A DNA stretch of 64,000 bases from Pontibacter rufus (GTDB lineage: Bacteria > Bacteroidota > Bacteroidia > Cytophagales > Hymenobacteraceae). The stretch is from positions 434,001 to 498,000 of the forward strand of contig NZ_JADQDR010000001.1 of NCBI RefSeq assembly GCF_015694705.1. The letters are read 5' to 3'. Positions 37,741 through 46,638 of the stretch are shown piece after piece; position 1 is the first letter of the stretch; the number at the start of each line of letters is the position of its first letter. The notes under the pieces are model-generated. The model ran no database searches. It was given only the letters and a program-made list of their open reading frames with translations, and was not told the DNA's origin. The translations under genes were made by a program, and so were the position numbers.

Positions 37741-39588
37741 ATGCCCGACATCATACATTTATTACCTGACTTCCTGGCCAACCAGATAGCTGCCGGCGAG
37801 GTGGTACAGCGCCCCGCTTCGGTGGTGAAGGAACTGCTGGAAAATGCCATCGATGCCAGGGCCACCAGTGTGCAGCTTATCGTGAAAGAAGCCGGCAAGC
37901 AGCTGCTGCAGGTGGTGGACAACGGCATCGGCATGTCCGAAACCGATGCCCGCATGTGTTTTGAGCGCCACGCCACTTCCAAAATCAGTACCACCGAAGA
38001 CCTGTTTCGCATCCAGACAATGGGCTTCCGGGGCGAGGCCATGGCTTCCATTGCAGCCGTAGCGCAGGTAGAGATGAAGACCAAACCGCATAAGGCCGAA
38101 GTTGGAACAAAATTGATCGTGGAGGGCTCAGCCATTATACTTCAGGAACCGGCCGTAATGCCTGCCGGCACATCTGTTTGTGTAAAGAACCTGTTTTTCA
38201 ACGTACCCGCCCGGCGCAACTTCCTTAAAACCAATGCAGTGGAAATGCGCCACATCCTGGATGAGTTTCAGCGGGTGGCGCTGGCCAACCCGGAGATTGC
38301 CTTTACGCTGCACCACAACGACCTGGAAGTGTTCAACCTGCCCGCCTCCAAACTGAGCCAGCGCATTGTGAACCTGTTTGGCAGCAACTATAAAGAGCAG
38401 ATGGCCTCCTGCGACGAAGATACCACTTTCCTGGCGGTACATGGCTACATCGGCAAGCCGGAGTTTGCCCGTAAAACGCGCGGCGAGCAGTTCTTTTTCG
38501 TGAACAACCGTTTTGTGAAGAGCGGCTACCTGAATCATGCCGTCATTACTGCTTTCGAAGGCCTGCTGCCCAAGGACAGCCACCCGTTTTATGTGCTCTT
38601 TATTGAGTTGGAGCCTGAGAAAATTGACATTAACGTGCACCCTACCAAAACCGAGGTTAAGTTTGAGGATGAGAAAACAGTGTATGCCATTGTGCATGCT
38701 GCCGTGAAGAAAGCCCTCGGTACACACAACATTGCACCGTCGCTGGACTTTGAGGGCGACGTGAACTTCGCTCCGCTACAGCCTATCCGCATACAGGGCG
38801 GCTACAACGAGTTCGATGATGAGAAGCGGCATAGCGGCGGCGGGAACAGCTTCGCAGGATTTACAGCCCCGGCGGCATCTCCGAAACGCGCTACATCCAA
38901 AGGCTGGGAGCAATTGTACGAGCCCATACGCCAGCAGTCCGGCCAGGAGGAACGTTATACTTCGGCCTCGTCGGGCATGGGCCTGCTGGACGAAGCCTTT
39001 GCCACTGAAACGGCTGCTGCCTCTAAAAAAGCCATCCAGATACACCAGAAGTATTTGCTGGTGCAGGTAAAGTCCGGGGTGATGATGATTGACCAGCAGG
39101 CGGCGCAGGAGCGCATCCTGTACGAGCAGTATGCGGCCTCCCTGCAAAAGAAAAACGTAATTTCGCAGGCGCTGCTTTTTCCGCAAACCCTGCACCTGTC
39201 AGCGGGCGATGCGGCGCTGGTGAAAGAACTGGCGCCGGAATTTCGGGACATGGGCTTCCAGTTCGAGGATTTTGGCGGCAACAGCATCATCCTGAATGGT
39301 ATACCTGCGGACATACAGGCGGCCAACGAGAAAGAGCTGCTGGAAGAGCTGATGGAACAATACAAAAACAATGCGGTTACGTTAAAGCTTGATAAGCGCG
39401 AAAACCTGGCCCGCGCCATGGCCAAACGCCTGTCTTCGCGCCTGCAGCCCCGCATGACGGATCTGGAGATGAACGCACTCGTAGACAAACTCTTTGCCTG
39501 CCAGGTACCTAATTACACACCCGGCGGACAGAAAACGCTCGTTATCATGGAGCTCAGCCAGTTGCAGGAGCTTTTTCTGAAGGGTTGA
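37741..39588 (+). CDS. mutL: DNA mismatch repair protein MutL
   Basis: A 615-aa GHKL ATPase that links MutS recognition to downstream repair. The N-terminal domain has ELLENAIDA, VVDNGIGM, GFRGEAMAS and ATSKISTTEDL. The C-terminal dimerisation/endonuclease-type domain begins at about 430 and includes DQQAAQERILYE, where many homologues have DQHAAHER. Both His of that motif are replaced by Gln, so the metal site and nuclease function need caution. It is monocistronic. Confidence 0.95.
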   Translation: MPDIIHLLPDFLANQIAAGEVVQRPASVVKELLENAIDARATSVQLIVKEAGKQLLQVVDNGIGMSETDARMCFERHATSKISTTEDLFRIQTMGFRGEAMASIAAVAQVEMKTKPHKAEVGTKLIVEGSAIILQEPAVMPAGTSVCVKNLFFNVPARRNFLKTNAVEMRHILDEFQRVALANPEIAFTLHHNDLEVFNLPASKLSQRIVNLFGSNYKEQMASCDEDTTFLAVHGYIGKPEFARKTRGEQFFFVNNRFVKSGYLNHAVITAFEGLLPKDSHPFYVLFIELEPEKIDINVHPTKTEVKFEDEKTVYAIVHAAVKKALGTHNIAPSLDFEGDVNFAPLQPIRIQGGYNEFDDEKRHSGGGNSFAGFTAPAASPKRATSKGWEQLYEPIRQQSGQEERYTSASSGMGLLDEAFATETAAASKKAIQIHQKYLLVQVKSGVMMIDQQAAQERILYEQYAASLQKKNVISQALLFPQTLHLSAGDAALVKELAPEFRDMGFQFEDFGGNSIILNGIPADIQAANEKELLEELMEQYKNNAVTLKLDKRENLARAMAKRLSSRLQPRMTDLEMNALVDKLFACQVPNYTPGGQKTLVIMELSQLQELFLKG

Positions 39589-39658
39589 GTTTAATTGTTG
39601 TTATCGGGAATATAAGTATAAAATCGGACAGAATTAATCAGGTGTCCTGACTTTCATA

Positions 39659-39731
39659 ATTCTGTCGTCCTGAAAGAATCTTGTGCATGGTTAGCAGGAA
39701 ACTAAATAAGATCCTTTCAGGATGACAGAAT
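39659..39731. repeat. 24-bp inverted repeat (TGTCATCCTGAAAGGAT family)
   Basis: Arms 39659-39682 and 39708-39731 match at 22 of 24 positions (core TGTC-TCCTGAAAG), loop 25 nt. It lies after mutL. From memory, this word occurs as a dispersed palindromic repeat in Hymenobacteraceae. Confidence 0.8.
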
Positions 39732-39832
39732 GTAAAAATCTTCGCTTTATTTTTGTCTGCTCACTTACACGCACAAAAAGTATAAATACTGTTGATAGCA
39801 GCGATATTATACTTTAACAAACGATAAAAAGC

Positions 39833-40609
39833 ATGTTCAACATCACCCCTATGGTCCGGAATATCCTGATCATAAACGTAGTTGTCTTTCTGTTGCAGGG
39901 TTCCCTGATTCCGGTGGGGCAGTTTGCGCTGTATCATTTCGGCTCCGAGTTTTTCAGGCCGTACCAGTTCCTCACACACATGTTTATGCATGGCAGCTGG
40001 GGGCACCTGTTCAGTAACATGTTTAGCTTTTTTATATTCGGGCCGCTGCTCGAGCGCTACTGGGGTGCTGAAAAGTTTCTGATGTTTTACCTGATTTGTG
40101 GCTTGGGAGCCAGCGTGTTGTACTCCGGTGTACGCGCTTACGAGTTACATGACCTGCGGCAGGAAACGGCGCAATACATGGCCAACCCCTCGCCGGCAGC
40201 TTTCAGTAATTACATGGACGAGCACGTGCAGCCCGGCTATGGCCGCGAACTGGCCGTCGCTTTCCAGCGAAATGAGGACAACCCGCAGTACGTGCAGGCT
40301 ACCAAAGAAGAAGTAAGCGAGGTATATAATGCCGTTTTCAACAGCCCGATGCTGGGCGCGTCCGGCGCAGTGTTTGCCATCCTGATGGCTTTTGGTATGC
40401 TGTTCCCGAACCTGGAACTGATGCTGCTGTTTTTACCTATTCCTATCAAAGCCAAATACTTTGTGCTGCTCTACGGGGGCTTTGAACTATACTCCGGCTT
40501 TAACCGCATGCCCGGCGATAACGTAGCACATTTTGCACACCTTGGCGGCATGTTGTTTGCGTATATACTTGTAAAATCGTGGCAACGAAATAATTTTCAG
40601 CAACACTAG
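39833..40609 (+). CDS. Rhomboid-family intramembrane serine protease
   Basis: A 258-aa membrane protease. The six-helix rhomboid core is interrupted by a soluble insert at about 100-165 between the third and fourth helices. The catalytic Ser lies in GASGAVFA and the His in FAHLGGM; the L1 loop motif is HGSWGHLFSNMFS. It cleaves membrane-embedded substrates. It begins an apparent three-gene unit with a second rhomboid (9-nt gap) and a barstar-like gene (5-nt gap). Substrates are unknown. Confidence 0.92.
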   Translation: MFNITPMVRNILIINVVVFLLQGSLIPVGQFALYHFGSEFFRPYQFLTHMFMHGSWGHLFSNMFSFFIFGPLLERYWGAEKFLMFYLICGLGASVLYSGVRAYELHDLRQETAQYMANPSPAAFSNYMDEHVQPGYGRELAVAFQRNEDNPQYVQATKEEVSEVYNAVFNSPMLGASGAVFAILMAFGMLFPNLELMLLFLPIPIKAKYFVLLYGGFELYSGFNRMPGDNVAHFAHLGGMLFAYILVKSWQRNNFQQH

Positions 40610-40618
40610 CAGATCATA

Positions 40619-41533
40619 ATGAGCATTTTTGAAGATATAAAGGATTCTTTCCGGCAACCCAATAATACGCTTAAACAGCTTATACTGATCAACGTGATCG
40701 TGTTTGTGGTGCTGATTGTGCTGCGGACAATCCTGTTTATTTCAGAGAACTCCGGCCTGTACAATGTACTGATGCGTTACCTGGCCCTGAACTCGGAACC
40801 TACATACTTTTTTACACACCCCTGGACGCTTTTTACTTACTTCTTCACCCACGAAGGCTTTCTGCACATTCTCTTCAACATGCTGAACCTGTACTGGTTC
40901 GGGCAGCTGGTGCGCGAATACCTGGGCGATAAAAAATTGCTGAGCCTGTACATACTCGGCGGTATTGCCGGTGGCGTGTTATACATGCTGTGCTATAACT
41001 TTATACCCTACTTTGCCGACAGGGCGGCGGTTTCGCTGATGATTGGGGCCTCGGCCAGCGTGCTGGCGGTGGTGGTAGGCGCAGCCACGCTGCTGCCAAA
41101 CTTCTCCTTCAATCTCATCCTCATCGGGCCAATCAAAATAAAGTATATTGCTGCCTTTCTGGTGCTGCTTTCCATATCCGGGGCTGTGGGCGACAATGCA
41201 GGCGGTAACCTGGCGCACCTGGGTGGCGCGTTGGTGGGCTGGATTTTTGTGAAACAACTGCAGCGCGGCAATGATATTGGCAGGCCGGTACATGCCGTCA
41301 CCGGTTTTTTCAGCAGGCTGTTTACGCGCCGGCCCAGGCTGAAAGTGACCCATCGGCAAACCGCGTATTCAAGAACAGGTAGCAGCGGCAGCGCTTCCTC
41401 TTCTGCCGGTTATCCGGGCAAACCCAGCCAGAGCGAGATAGACCGCATCCTTGATAAAATCTCTACCTCCGGTTACGAAAGCCTCTCTAAAGAAGAAAAA
41501 CAGAAGCTGTTCCAGGCCAGCCAGAAGGACTAA
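40619..41533 (+). CDS. Rhomboid-family protease with cytoplasmic C-terminal extension
   Basis: A 304-aa second rhomboid. Its helices contain HEGFLHILFNMLNL, the catalytic Ser in GASASVLA and His in LAHLGGALVG. After the last helix (about 215) comes a Ser/Gly-rich linker and a short helical domain, SEIDRILDKISTSGYESLSK, found at the end of many Bacteroidota rhomboids. It is coupled to the preceding rhomboid gene. The pair may share substrates or act sequentially; this is inference. Confidence 0.92.
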   Translation: MSIFEDIKDSFRQPNNTLKQLILINVIVFVVLIVLRTILFISENSGLYNVLMRYLALNSEPTYFFTHPWTLFTYFFTHEGFLHILFNMLNLYWFGQLVREYLGDKKLLSLYILGGIAGGVLYMLCYNFIPYFADRAAVSLMIGASASVLAVVVGAATLLPNFSFNLILIGPIKIKYIAAFLVLLSISGAVGDNAGGNLAHLGGALVGWIFVKQLQRGNDIGRPVHAVTGFFSRLFTRRPRLKVTHRQTAYSRTGSSGSASSSAGYPGKPSQSEIDRILDKISTSGYESLSKEEKQKLFQASQKD

Positions 41534-41538
41534 CAAGT

Positions 41539-42045
41539 ATGGCTGCTTTCAAAAACGAGCCGGAAGAATGGCAACGGCCGGACTGGATGATCCTCCGCAA
41601 CGGCTGGGTCAGCCTCTATTCCAAACCTGAGTTTTTGCTCATAGACATGAGCTGGTTCCGGAACCAACGGTACAGGGTAATGGAGTTCGATTGCGCCACC
41701 TGGAAAGATGATGAAGCGCTTCATGCAGATCTGAAGCGCAGGTTCCGCTTCCCCGATGCTTATGGCAATAATTTGAACGCGCTGAAAGACAGCCTGGCGG
41801 AAGTATCAGTGCCGGGTGCCGGCCTGGTTGTGGTGCTGCATCACTTCGATGCGGTTGAAAAGAAAACGGCCCAGGCTATACTTGAGGTGTTCGCTGAAAA
41901 TGCCCGTTTCCACCTGCTGCTCGCAGAGAGAATCATAACGTTGGTTCAGGTAGATGATGCGCAGGTAAAGTATGATGCCGTGGGTGCCACGCCTGTATTC
42001 TGGAACAGGTATGAGCTGTTGCCACTGCCCGGAGAAAAAGCATAA
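41539..42045 (+). CDS. Barstar-like (ribonuclease inhibitor family) protein
   Basis: A 168-aa cytoplasmic protein. Residues about 50-140 match the barstar fold: FDCATWKDDEALHADLKRRF, then FPDAYGNNLNALKDSL, which is the characteristic helix/loop that fills a barnase-type active site, then a hydrophobic strand LVVVLHHFD. There is no signal peptide. No barnase-like toxin is nearby, so it may be an orphan immunity protein against a secreted RNase or have another role. It follows the rhomboid gene by 5 nt. Confidence 0.75.
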   Translation: MAAFKNEPEEWQRPDWMILRNGWVSLYSKPEFLLIDMSWFRNQRYRVMEFDCATWKDDEALHADLKRRFRFPDAYGNNLNALKDSLAEVSVPGAGLVVVLHHFDAVEKKTAQAILEVFAENARFHLLLAERIITLVQVDDAQVKYDAVGATPVFWNRYELLPLPGEKA

Positions 42046-42053
42046 GTATAGCG

Positions 42054-42254
42054 GACCTCGTGGTGTGCGCAGCTCCCGCGAGCGTCTGGGGTATTAGCAT
42101 CAGTGTTTACAGGATTAAACGATTTTTAAGATAGCTATACTTTAGAATAAGAATCCAGCTTTAGTATTTCAAAGATTTATACTTCATGCATCCTGAAATC
42201 CTGTGAAATATCTAAAATTCAGACACACGCGGGAGCTGCGCACGCCACGAGGTC
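42054..42254. mobile_element. 201-bp segment with 27-bp terminal inverted repeats, MITE-like
   Basis: Ends 42054-42080 and 42228-42254 are inverted copies with a single mismatch (core CTCGTGG-GTGCGCAGCTCCCGCG). Inside is a second inverted pair (ACAGGATT/AATCCTGT) and two TATACTT copies (42135, 42178). It has no coding capacity and no obvious target-site duplication. It is compatible with a small non-autonomous element or a long-stem RNA. Confidence 0.6.
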
Positions 42255-42264
42255 TTGTGTAAAC

Positions 42265-42300
42265 CAACAGCGGCGCTCCCTTTTGGGAGCGCCGCTGTTG
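42265..42300. terminator. Terminator of mdh (and barstar unit)
   Basis: 16-bp arms CAACAGCGGCGCTCCC/GGGAGCGCCGCTGTTG around TTTT; 21 bp past the mdh stop on the minus strand. AAGTATA lies between stop and stem (42311). Confidence 0.85.
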
Positions 42301-42321
42301 CATAATCAATAAGTATAAAGC

Positions 42322-43263
42322 TTAGGCTTTGCTGGCGTTGATGTTGTCCAGCGCATCCATTACTTCTTTTACGTGGCCGCGCGAAGTCTCCAGCAGTTGC
42401 TTTTCCTCGTCGTTCAACTGCAGCTCGATAACTTTCTCGATACCGTTTTTGCCAAGTATAACCGGCACGCCCAGGTATACGCCGTCCATGCCGTACTCGC
42501 CTTCCAGCTTTACGCAAACGGGGAATACGCGACGCTGATCGCGCACAATGGCTTCCACCATCTGGGCAGCCGCAGCACCCGGTGCATACCAGGCCGACGT
42601 ACCCATCAGTTTCACCAGTTCGCCGCCGCCTGTTTTGGTACGCTCGATAATGGCATTCAGTTTATCTTCTTCAATCAGTTCAGTTACCGGGATGCCGCCC
42701 ACGGTAGTATAGCGGGGCAGCGGCACCATCGTATCGCCGTGGCCACCCATCAACACGGCCTGAATATCTTTTGGAGACACATTCAGGGCTTCTGCCAGAA
42801 AGGCTCTGTAACGGGCAGTATCCAGGATACCGGCCATGCCTATTACCTTGTTGCGCGGGAGCTTGGAGGCCAGGTGCGCCTGGTACGTCATCACATCCAG
42901 CGGGTTAGATACCACGATGATGATGGCGTCCGGCGAATATTTTACCACATTCTCCGTTACAGACTTCACGATGCCGGCGTTGGTCGAAATAAGGTCGTCG
43001 CGGCTCATGCCTGGTTTGCGGGGCAGGCCGGAGGTAATTACCACCACATCAGAGCCGGCAGTGCGGGAATAATCGTTTGTGACGCCAGTGGTGCGGGTAT
43101 CATATAAGTTGATGGGTGCTTTTTGCCAGATATCAAGCGCTTTGCCTTCAGCAAAACCTTCTTTAATATCCACTAAAACTACTTCGTTCGCGATTTCGCG
43201 GTAAGCCAGCACATCAGCGCAAGTTGCGCCAACATTACCTGCTCCAACTACAGTTACTTTCAT
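42322..43263 (-). CDS. mdh: Malate dehydrogenase
   Basis: A 313-aa NAD-dependent LDH-like malate dehydrogenase of the TCA cycle. The nucleotide motif GAGNVG is at 7-12 and the adenine-ribose Asp in VLVDIKEG. The mobile loop LPRKPGMSRDD carries the Arg residues that bind malate, NPLDVMTY follows, and the catalytic His is in GGHGDTMV. The Arg-rich loop (not Gln) marks it as malate rather than lactate dehydrogenase. It is transcribed alone and closed by the strong hairpin at 42265. Confidence 0.96.
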   Translation of the reverse strand: MKVTVVGAGNVGATCADVLAYREIANEVVLVDIKEGFAEGKALDIWQKAPINLYDTRTTGVTNDYSRTAGSDVVVITSGLPRKPGMSRDDLISTNAGIVKSVTENVVKYSPDAIIIVVSNPLDVMTYQAHLASKLPRNKVIGMAGILDTARYRAFLAEALNVSPKDIQAVLMGGHGDTMVPLPRYTTVGGIPVTELIEEDKLNAIIERTKTGGGELVKLMGTSAWYAPGAAAAQMVEAIVRDQRRVFPVCVKLEGEYGMDGVYLGVPVILGKNGIEKVIELQLNDEEKQLLETSRGHVKEVMDALDNINASKA

Positions 43264-43339
43264 TGTCGGATATGCTTTATTTTGGTTTGAAAATCGGTTA
43301 TCTGCGGTAAATTTAGGAAAATTCTGTTGTGATAAGACA

Positions 43340-43430
43340 GATGTTAGACATTAGATGTCAGATACTAGACTATAAATATCAAGACACTTACAATACACAA
43401 AGTCTAACATCTAATGGCTAGCGTCTGTGT
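43340..43430. repeat. Dispersed TTAGATGTTAGA-type inverted words
   Basis: GATGTTAGACATTAGATG and, in opposite orientation, AGTCTAACATCTAATG flank a short A/T-rich centre between mdh and tilS. Similar words recur before the OstA-like gene (44781-44925), before recN and near 56260-56290. Confidence 0.6.
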
Positions 43431-44746
43431 AAAGTTATCTCCACCACCTGCTGCGTTTTGTCGGTAACTTTGTAGCGGTTATCCAGGCGCTGGCCCACCA
43501 CCCAGGCTACCGACTGGTCAGATACCAGCACCAGGGTCTGGGGTTTCAGGTTGGCAGGTACTTTCTTATCTATCAGGAAATCGCTTATTTTCTTTTTGCC
43601 GTTCATGCCCAGGGGCACAAACCAGTCGCCTTCCTGCCAGGCACGCAGCTTCAGCGGAAATTTCAGCTGCTCCGCATCCAGTGCGGCCACATGGGGCTTG
43701 GTGTTGAGCTTGTACGCATCAGCGGCCACATACTTTATCGTGAAGTATAAATTGCCCGCTTCGGCTTCTGTGTCGCCCTCCTGTATAAGTATACTTCCAA
43801 AGCTGTTCAGGTCGCGCGGCGTGAGAACGAGCTGGTCGCGGTCTTTTACCAAAGTATGGGTAGGCGAGAGAAATTCTTTACCTGAAATGCCCTCCAGCGC
43901 TGCTACCAATTCCAGCACCACCGTGTAGCTAAAATTAAACGGCCGCAGCAACTCGTGCAGCACCACCGGCAAACCCGTAGCATTGCGCAGTGGTAGTAGC
44001 GAGATGTAAACGGCATTTTCTGCTTCTTTTATACTTTGTTCCCGCAGGTTTTCGATGTATGCGTCCACAATGGCTTCGGCATGGCTCACGCGTTCGGCTG
44101 TGTGCAGCATTGTTTCCTCCAGGCTGGGATTTATCTCTTTAAGTACCGGAATCACCTCATGCCGGATTTTGTTGCGCTGGTATTTGGTGGTTTCATTGGA
44201 GCTGTCTTCGCGCCAGATAAGCTTTTGGGTTGTTACCAGCTCGTAAATATCATCTTTGGTGACAGACAGCATGGGGCGGATGATGTGCCCGTTTTTAGCC
44301 GGGATGCCGTGCAGGCCTGCAATGCCGGTGCCTTTGGTGAGGTGCAGCAATATGGTTTCGGTTGTGTCGTTGCTATGGTGGGCGGTAGCGATATAGTCGT
44401 AGCCTTCCTGCTGGCGCACCTGCTCGAACCAGGTATAGCGCAGCGTGCGGGCAGCCATCTGTATCGATAATTTTTCCTGTTCGGCAAAGGCGCGGGTGTT
44501 AAAGTTTTCGGTAAAAAAAGGCACCTCATACTTTTTGGCCAGCTTTTTGACAAATAACTGATCCGCCTCGGCATCTTCGGCGCGCAGCCCGAAGTTGCAG
44601 TGTGCGATGGCAAAATCATACTTGAGCTGGTGCAGCACTTCGCAAAGCACTACCGAGTCGATGCCGCCGCTAACGGCTGCCAGTATTTTGCTGCCGGGCT
44701 GGCAGAGTTGATGGGCTTGTATAAAATCTGAAACTTTCTGTAGCAT
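43418..44746 (-). CDS. tilS: tRNA(Ile)-lysidine synthase
   Basis: A 442-aa enzyme that converts the wobble C of the AUA-reading tRNA-Ile to lysidine. The PP-loop SGGIDS is at 26-31. HCNFGLRAEDAEAD, ATAHHSNDTTETILLHL and the GIPAKNGHIIRPML segment are conserved. The C-terminal TilS domain ends with SVAWVVGQRLDNRYKV. It is essential for reading ATA codons, which matters here because the AAGTATA motif is often realised through ATA. A full AAGTATACTT palindrome lies within it at 43787-43796. Confidence 0.95.
   Translation of the reverse strand: MLQKVSDFIQAHQLCQPGSKILAAVSGGIDSVVLCEVLHQLKYDFAIAHCNFGLRAEDAEADQLFVKKLAKKYEVPFFTENFNTRAFAEQEKLSIQMAARTLRYTWFEQVRQQEGYDYIATAHHSNDTTETILLHLTKGTGIAGLHGIPAKNGHIIRPMLSVTKDDIYELVTTQKLIWREDSSNETTKYQRNKIRHEVIPVLKEINPSLEETMLHTAERVSHAEAIVDAYIENLREQSIKEAENAVYISLLPLRNATGLPVVLHELLRPFNFSYTVVLELVAALEGISGKEFLSPTHTLVKDRDQLVLTPRDLNSFGSILIQEGDTEAEAGNLYFTIKYVAADAYKLNTKPHVAALDAEQLKFPLKLRAWQEGDWFVPLGMNGKKKISDFLIDKKVPANLKPQTLVLVSDQSVAWVVGQRLDNRYKVTDKTQQVVEITLHRR
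43787..43796. repeat. Full AAGTATACTT palindrome inside tilS
   Basis: Second 10-bp palindromic version of the iterated motif; on the minus strand it encodes Ser-Ile-Leu-Ile with ATA and CTT codons. Another AAGTATA is 44 bp away at 43743. Confidence 0.9.
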
Positions 44747-44780
44747 AGCGGCAGCTGGTATTTTTTTGTAATTTTGAAAG

Positions 44781-44925
44781 TTTAAAAGACGTTAGATATT
44801 GGAAGTTAGACTTTAGATTAACCTTAATCTGCAGGAGGGTTGGCAACTATCATTTTGACAAGCAAATCGATACAACTTCTTCAGAAATGTCTAAAATCTA
44901 ATATCTAGCTTCTAACATCCAGAAA
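44781..44925. repeat. Imperfect inverted repeat before the OstA-like gene
   Basis: AGACGTTAGATATTGGAAG and, inverted, TCTAAAATCTAATATCTAG words bracket about 60 bp between tilS and the OstA-like gene. Same word family as at 43340-43430. A plus-strand TAATTTTG at 44769-44776 could be a promoter. Confidence 0.55.
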
Positions 44926-44928
44926 TAA

Positions 44929-46563
44929 ATGAACAGCACAAAACTACTGTTTTCTCTTGTCTTTACCCTGGTTTCGCTGTCGGTTTTCGGGCAGCAGCAA
45001 CCTGAGCAGCCGCAGCTGCAAACAAACCAGGTAATGCTTTTGCCGGGCAGCGACTCTATTGTGGGCGGTGTTTTTAACGGGGAGAAAGTAAATAAAGTAT
45101 ACGGCAAGGTAGCCTTCAGGCAAAAGGAAACATACTTGTATGCCGATTCGGTGTACCAGTACCGCGACCGCAACGTGCTGGAAGCCTACGGCAACGTACG
45201 CATCAACAACCAGGCGGATACGGTGACCATGACGGGTAATCAAGGTACGTATAACGGCACCACGCGCACAGCCAGAATGACCGGTAACGTGGTGATGAAA
45301 GATCCGCGTATGACGCTCACCACGCCCAGCCTGGATTACGACATGAACACGCGCACAGCCGTTTATACCGAAGGCGGCACCATCGTAGATCCTGAAAACC
45401 GCCTGCAAAGCCAGCGTGGTTCCTATAATACAGCGACTAAGATGTTTACATTTCAGCAGGACGTGAAGGTGTTCACCAAAGACTACAACATCACGGCCGA
45501 GAACATGCAGTACAACACCGGCAGCAAGATTGTATACTTTCAGGGGCCTACCGTGATTAAAGGGCAACAGGGCGATTTGTATGCCGAAGAAGGTACCTAT
45601 AACACACTGACTAAAATTTCCAACTTTGGCCGGAATGCCTACATCCTGACACCCGAATACCGCCTGGGCGGCGACAAGCTATACTACGACCAGAACCTGG
45701 GCTATGGCTTTGCGCAACAGAATGTAACGCTCAAATCGCTGAAGGATAATATTACGGTACGAGGGCAGGAGGGCCGCTACTGGCGTGAGCGGGGCGTGGC
45801 CAAAGTATACGGCAACCCGGTAATGGAAACCGTAATGGACAACGACACGCTGTACATGGCAGCCGATACGCTGGTGTCACGCGAGGCGAAAACGCCGGGC
45901 ATGGCAAGTTTGCTGCTTGCTTACCATGATGTCCGGATCTATAAAAAGGATTTGCAGGGGAAATGCGATTCGCTGAGCTATAACCGCACCGACTCAGTGA
46001 TGTACATGAACCAGAAGCCCGTGCTCTGGAACGATAAAAGCCAACTGGTGGGCGATACCATCCGGATGCACCTGCGCAACAAAACCATCGACAAACTATA
46101 CCTGTTCAGCAACGCCTTCATCACCTCCGAAGACACCATACAAAACTACAACCAGGTGAAGGGGCGCGACATGGTAGCCAGTTTTCAGGAAGGCGATATC
46201 CGGCGTGTGGATGTGAACGGCAATGGCGAAAGCATCTACTTTGCGCTGGAAGGCGATACCGTTGTTACGGGCATGAACAAAGCCATTTGCAGCAACATGG
46301 TGCTTAAATTCGGGGATAATAAGTTGAAGACAATCTCGTTTCTGATACAGCCCGATGCCAGCTTTATTCCGCCGCACGAACTGCAGGAGGACCAAAAACG
46401 GCTGGAAGGGTTTAGCTGGCTGGCCGACCTGCGGCCTACCAAAGCCGCTGTGCTTGGCAAGCGGCCCCCGGCCGAAGCCAAACCGGCCACCGCCGCAGCC
46501 AAGACTCCTACCGAGGGCGAAGCGCCCGCCAAGGCTGAAAAGCCTGAAAAGAATAAAAAGTAG
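44929..46563 (+). CDS. OstA/LptA-like periplasmic LPS-transport protein
   Basis: A 544-aa exported protein. The signal peptide ends VFGQ at about 22. The body is a long beta-jellyroll of OstA/LptA repeats: VYGKVAFRQKETYLYADSV, LEAYGNVRI and TARMTGNVVMKDPRM, each strand pair repeating at about 25-35 residues. An Ala/Pro/Lys-rich tail runs from about 505. It likely forms the periplasmic bridge that carries lipopolysaccharide to the outer membrane. It precedes bamD by 75 bp but bamD has its own promoter. Confidence 0.87.
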   Translation: MNSTKLLFSLVFTLVSLSVFGQQQPEQPQLQTNQVMLLPGSDSIVGGVFNGEKVNKVYGKVAFRQKETYLYADSVYQYRDRNVLEAYGNVRINNQADTVTMTGNQGTYNGTTRTARMTGNVVMKDPRMTLTTPSLDYDMNTRTAVYTEGGTIVDPENRLQSQRGSYNTATKMFTFQQDVKVFTKDYNITAENMQYNTGSKIVYFQGPTVIKGQQGDLYAEEGTYNTLTKISNFGRNAYILTPEYRLGGDKLYYDQNLGYGFAQQNVTLKSLKDNITVRGQEGRYWRERGVAKVYGNPVMETVMDNDTLYMAADTLVSREAKTPGMASLLLAYHDVRIYKKDLQGKCDSLSYNRTDSVMYMNQKPVLWNDKSQLVGDTIRMHLRNKTIDKLYLFSNAFITSEDTIQNYNQVKGRDMVASFQEGDIRRVDVNGNGESIYFALEGDTVVTGMNKAICSNMVLKFGDNKLKTISFLIQPDASFIPPHELQEDQKRLEGFSWLADLRPTKAAVLGKRPPAEAKPATAAAKTPTEGEAPAKAEKPEKNKK

Positions 46564-46599
46564 CCTGCCGGGGCCACGGCAGCAAGTATAAAATTACGG

Positions 46600-46631
46600 T
46601 TTGTAAATCACGCAGATATTCCATAATTTTG
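46600..46631 (+). promoter_or_regulatory. Promoter of bamD, predicting a leaderless mRNA
   Basis: TTTG at 46600-46603, 20-nt spacer, TAATTTTG at 46624-46631: ideal geometry. Only 7 nt separate the box from the ATG at 46639, so the transcript would have a leader of about 0-4 nt. Confidence 0.65.
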
Positions 46632-46638
46632 CCCGTTC

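Noticed and set aside
37557..38135. 192-codon minus-strand ORF over the mutL start
   Set aside because: Antisense to MutL N-terminal motifs; Ser/Ala/Thr-rich shadow.
42373..43107. 244-codon + strand ORF inside mdh
   Set aside because: Antisense shadow of malate dehydrogenase.
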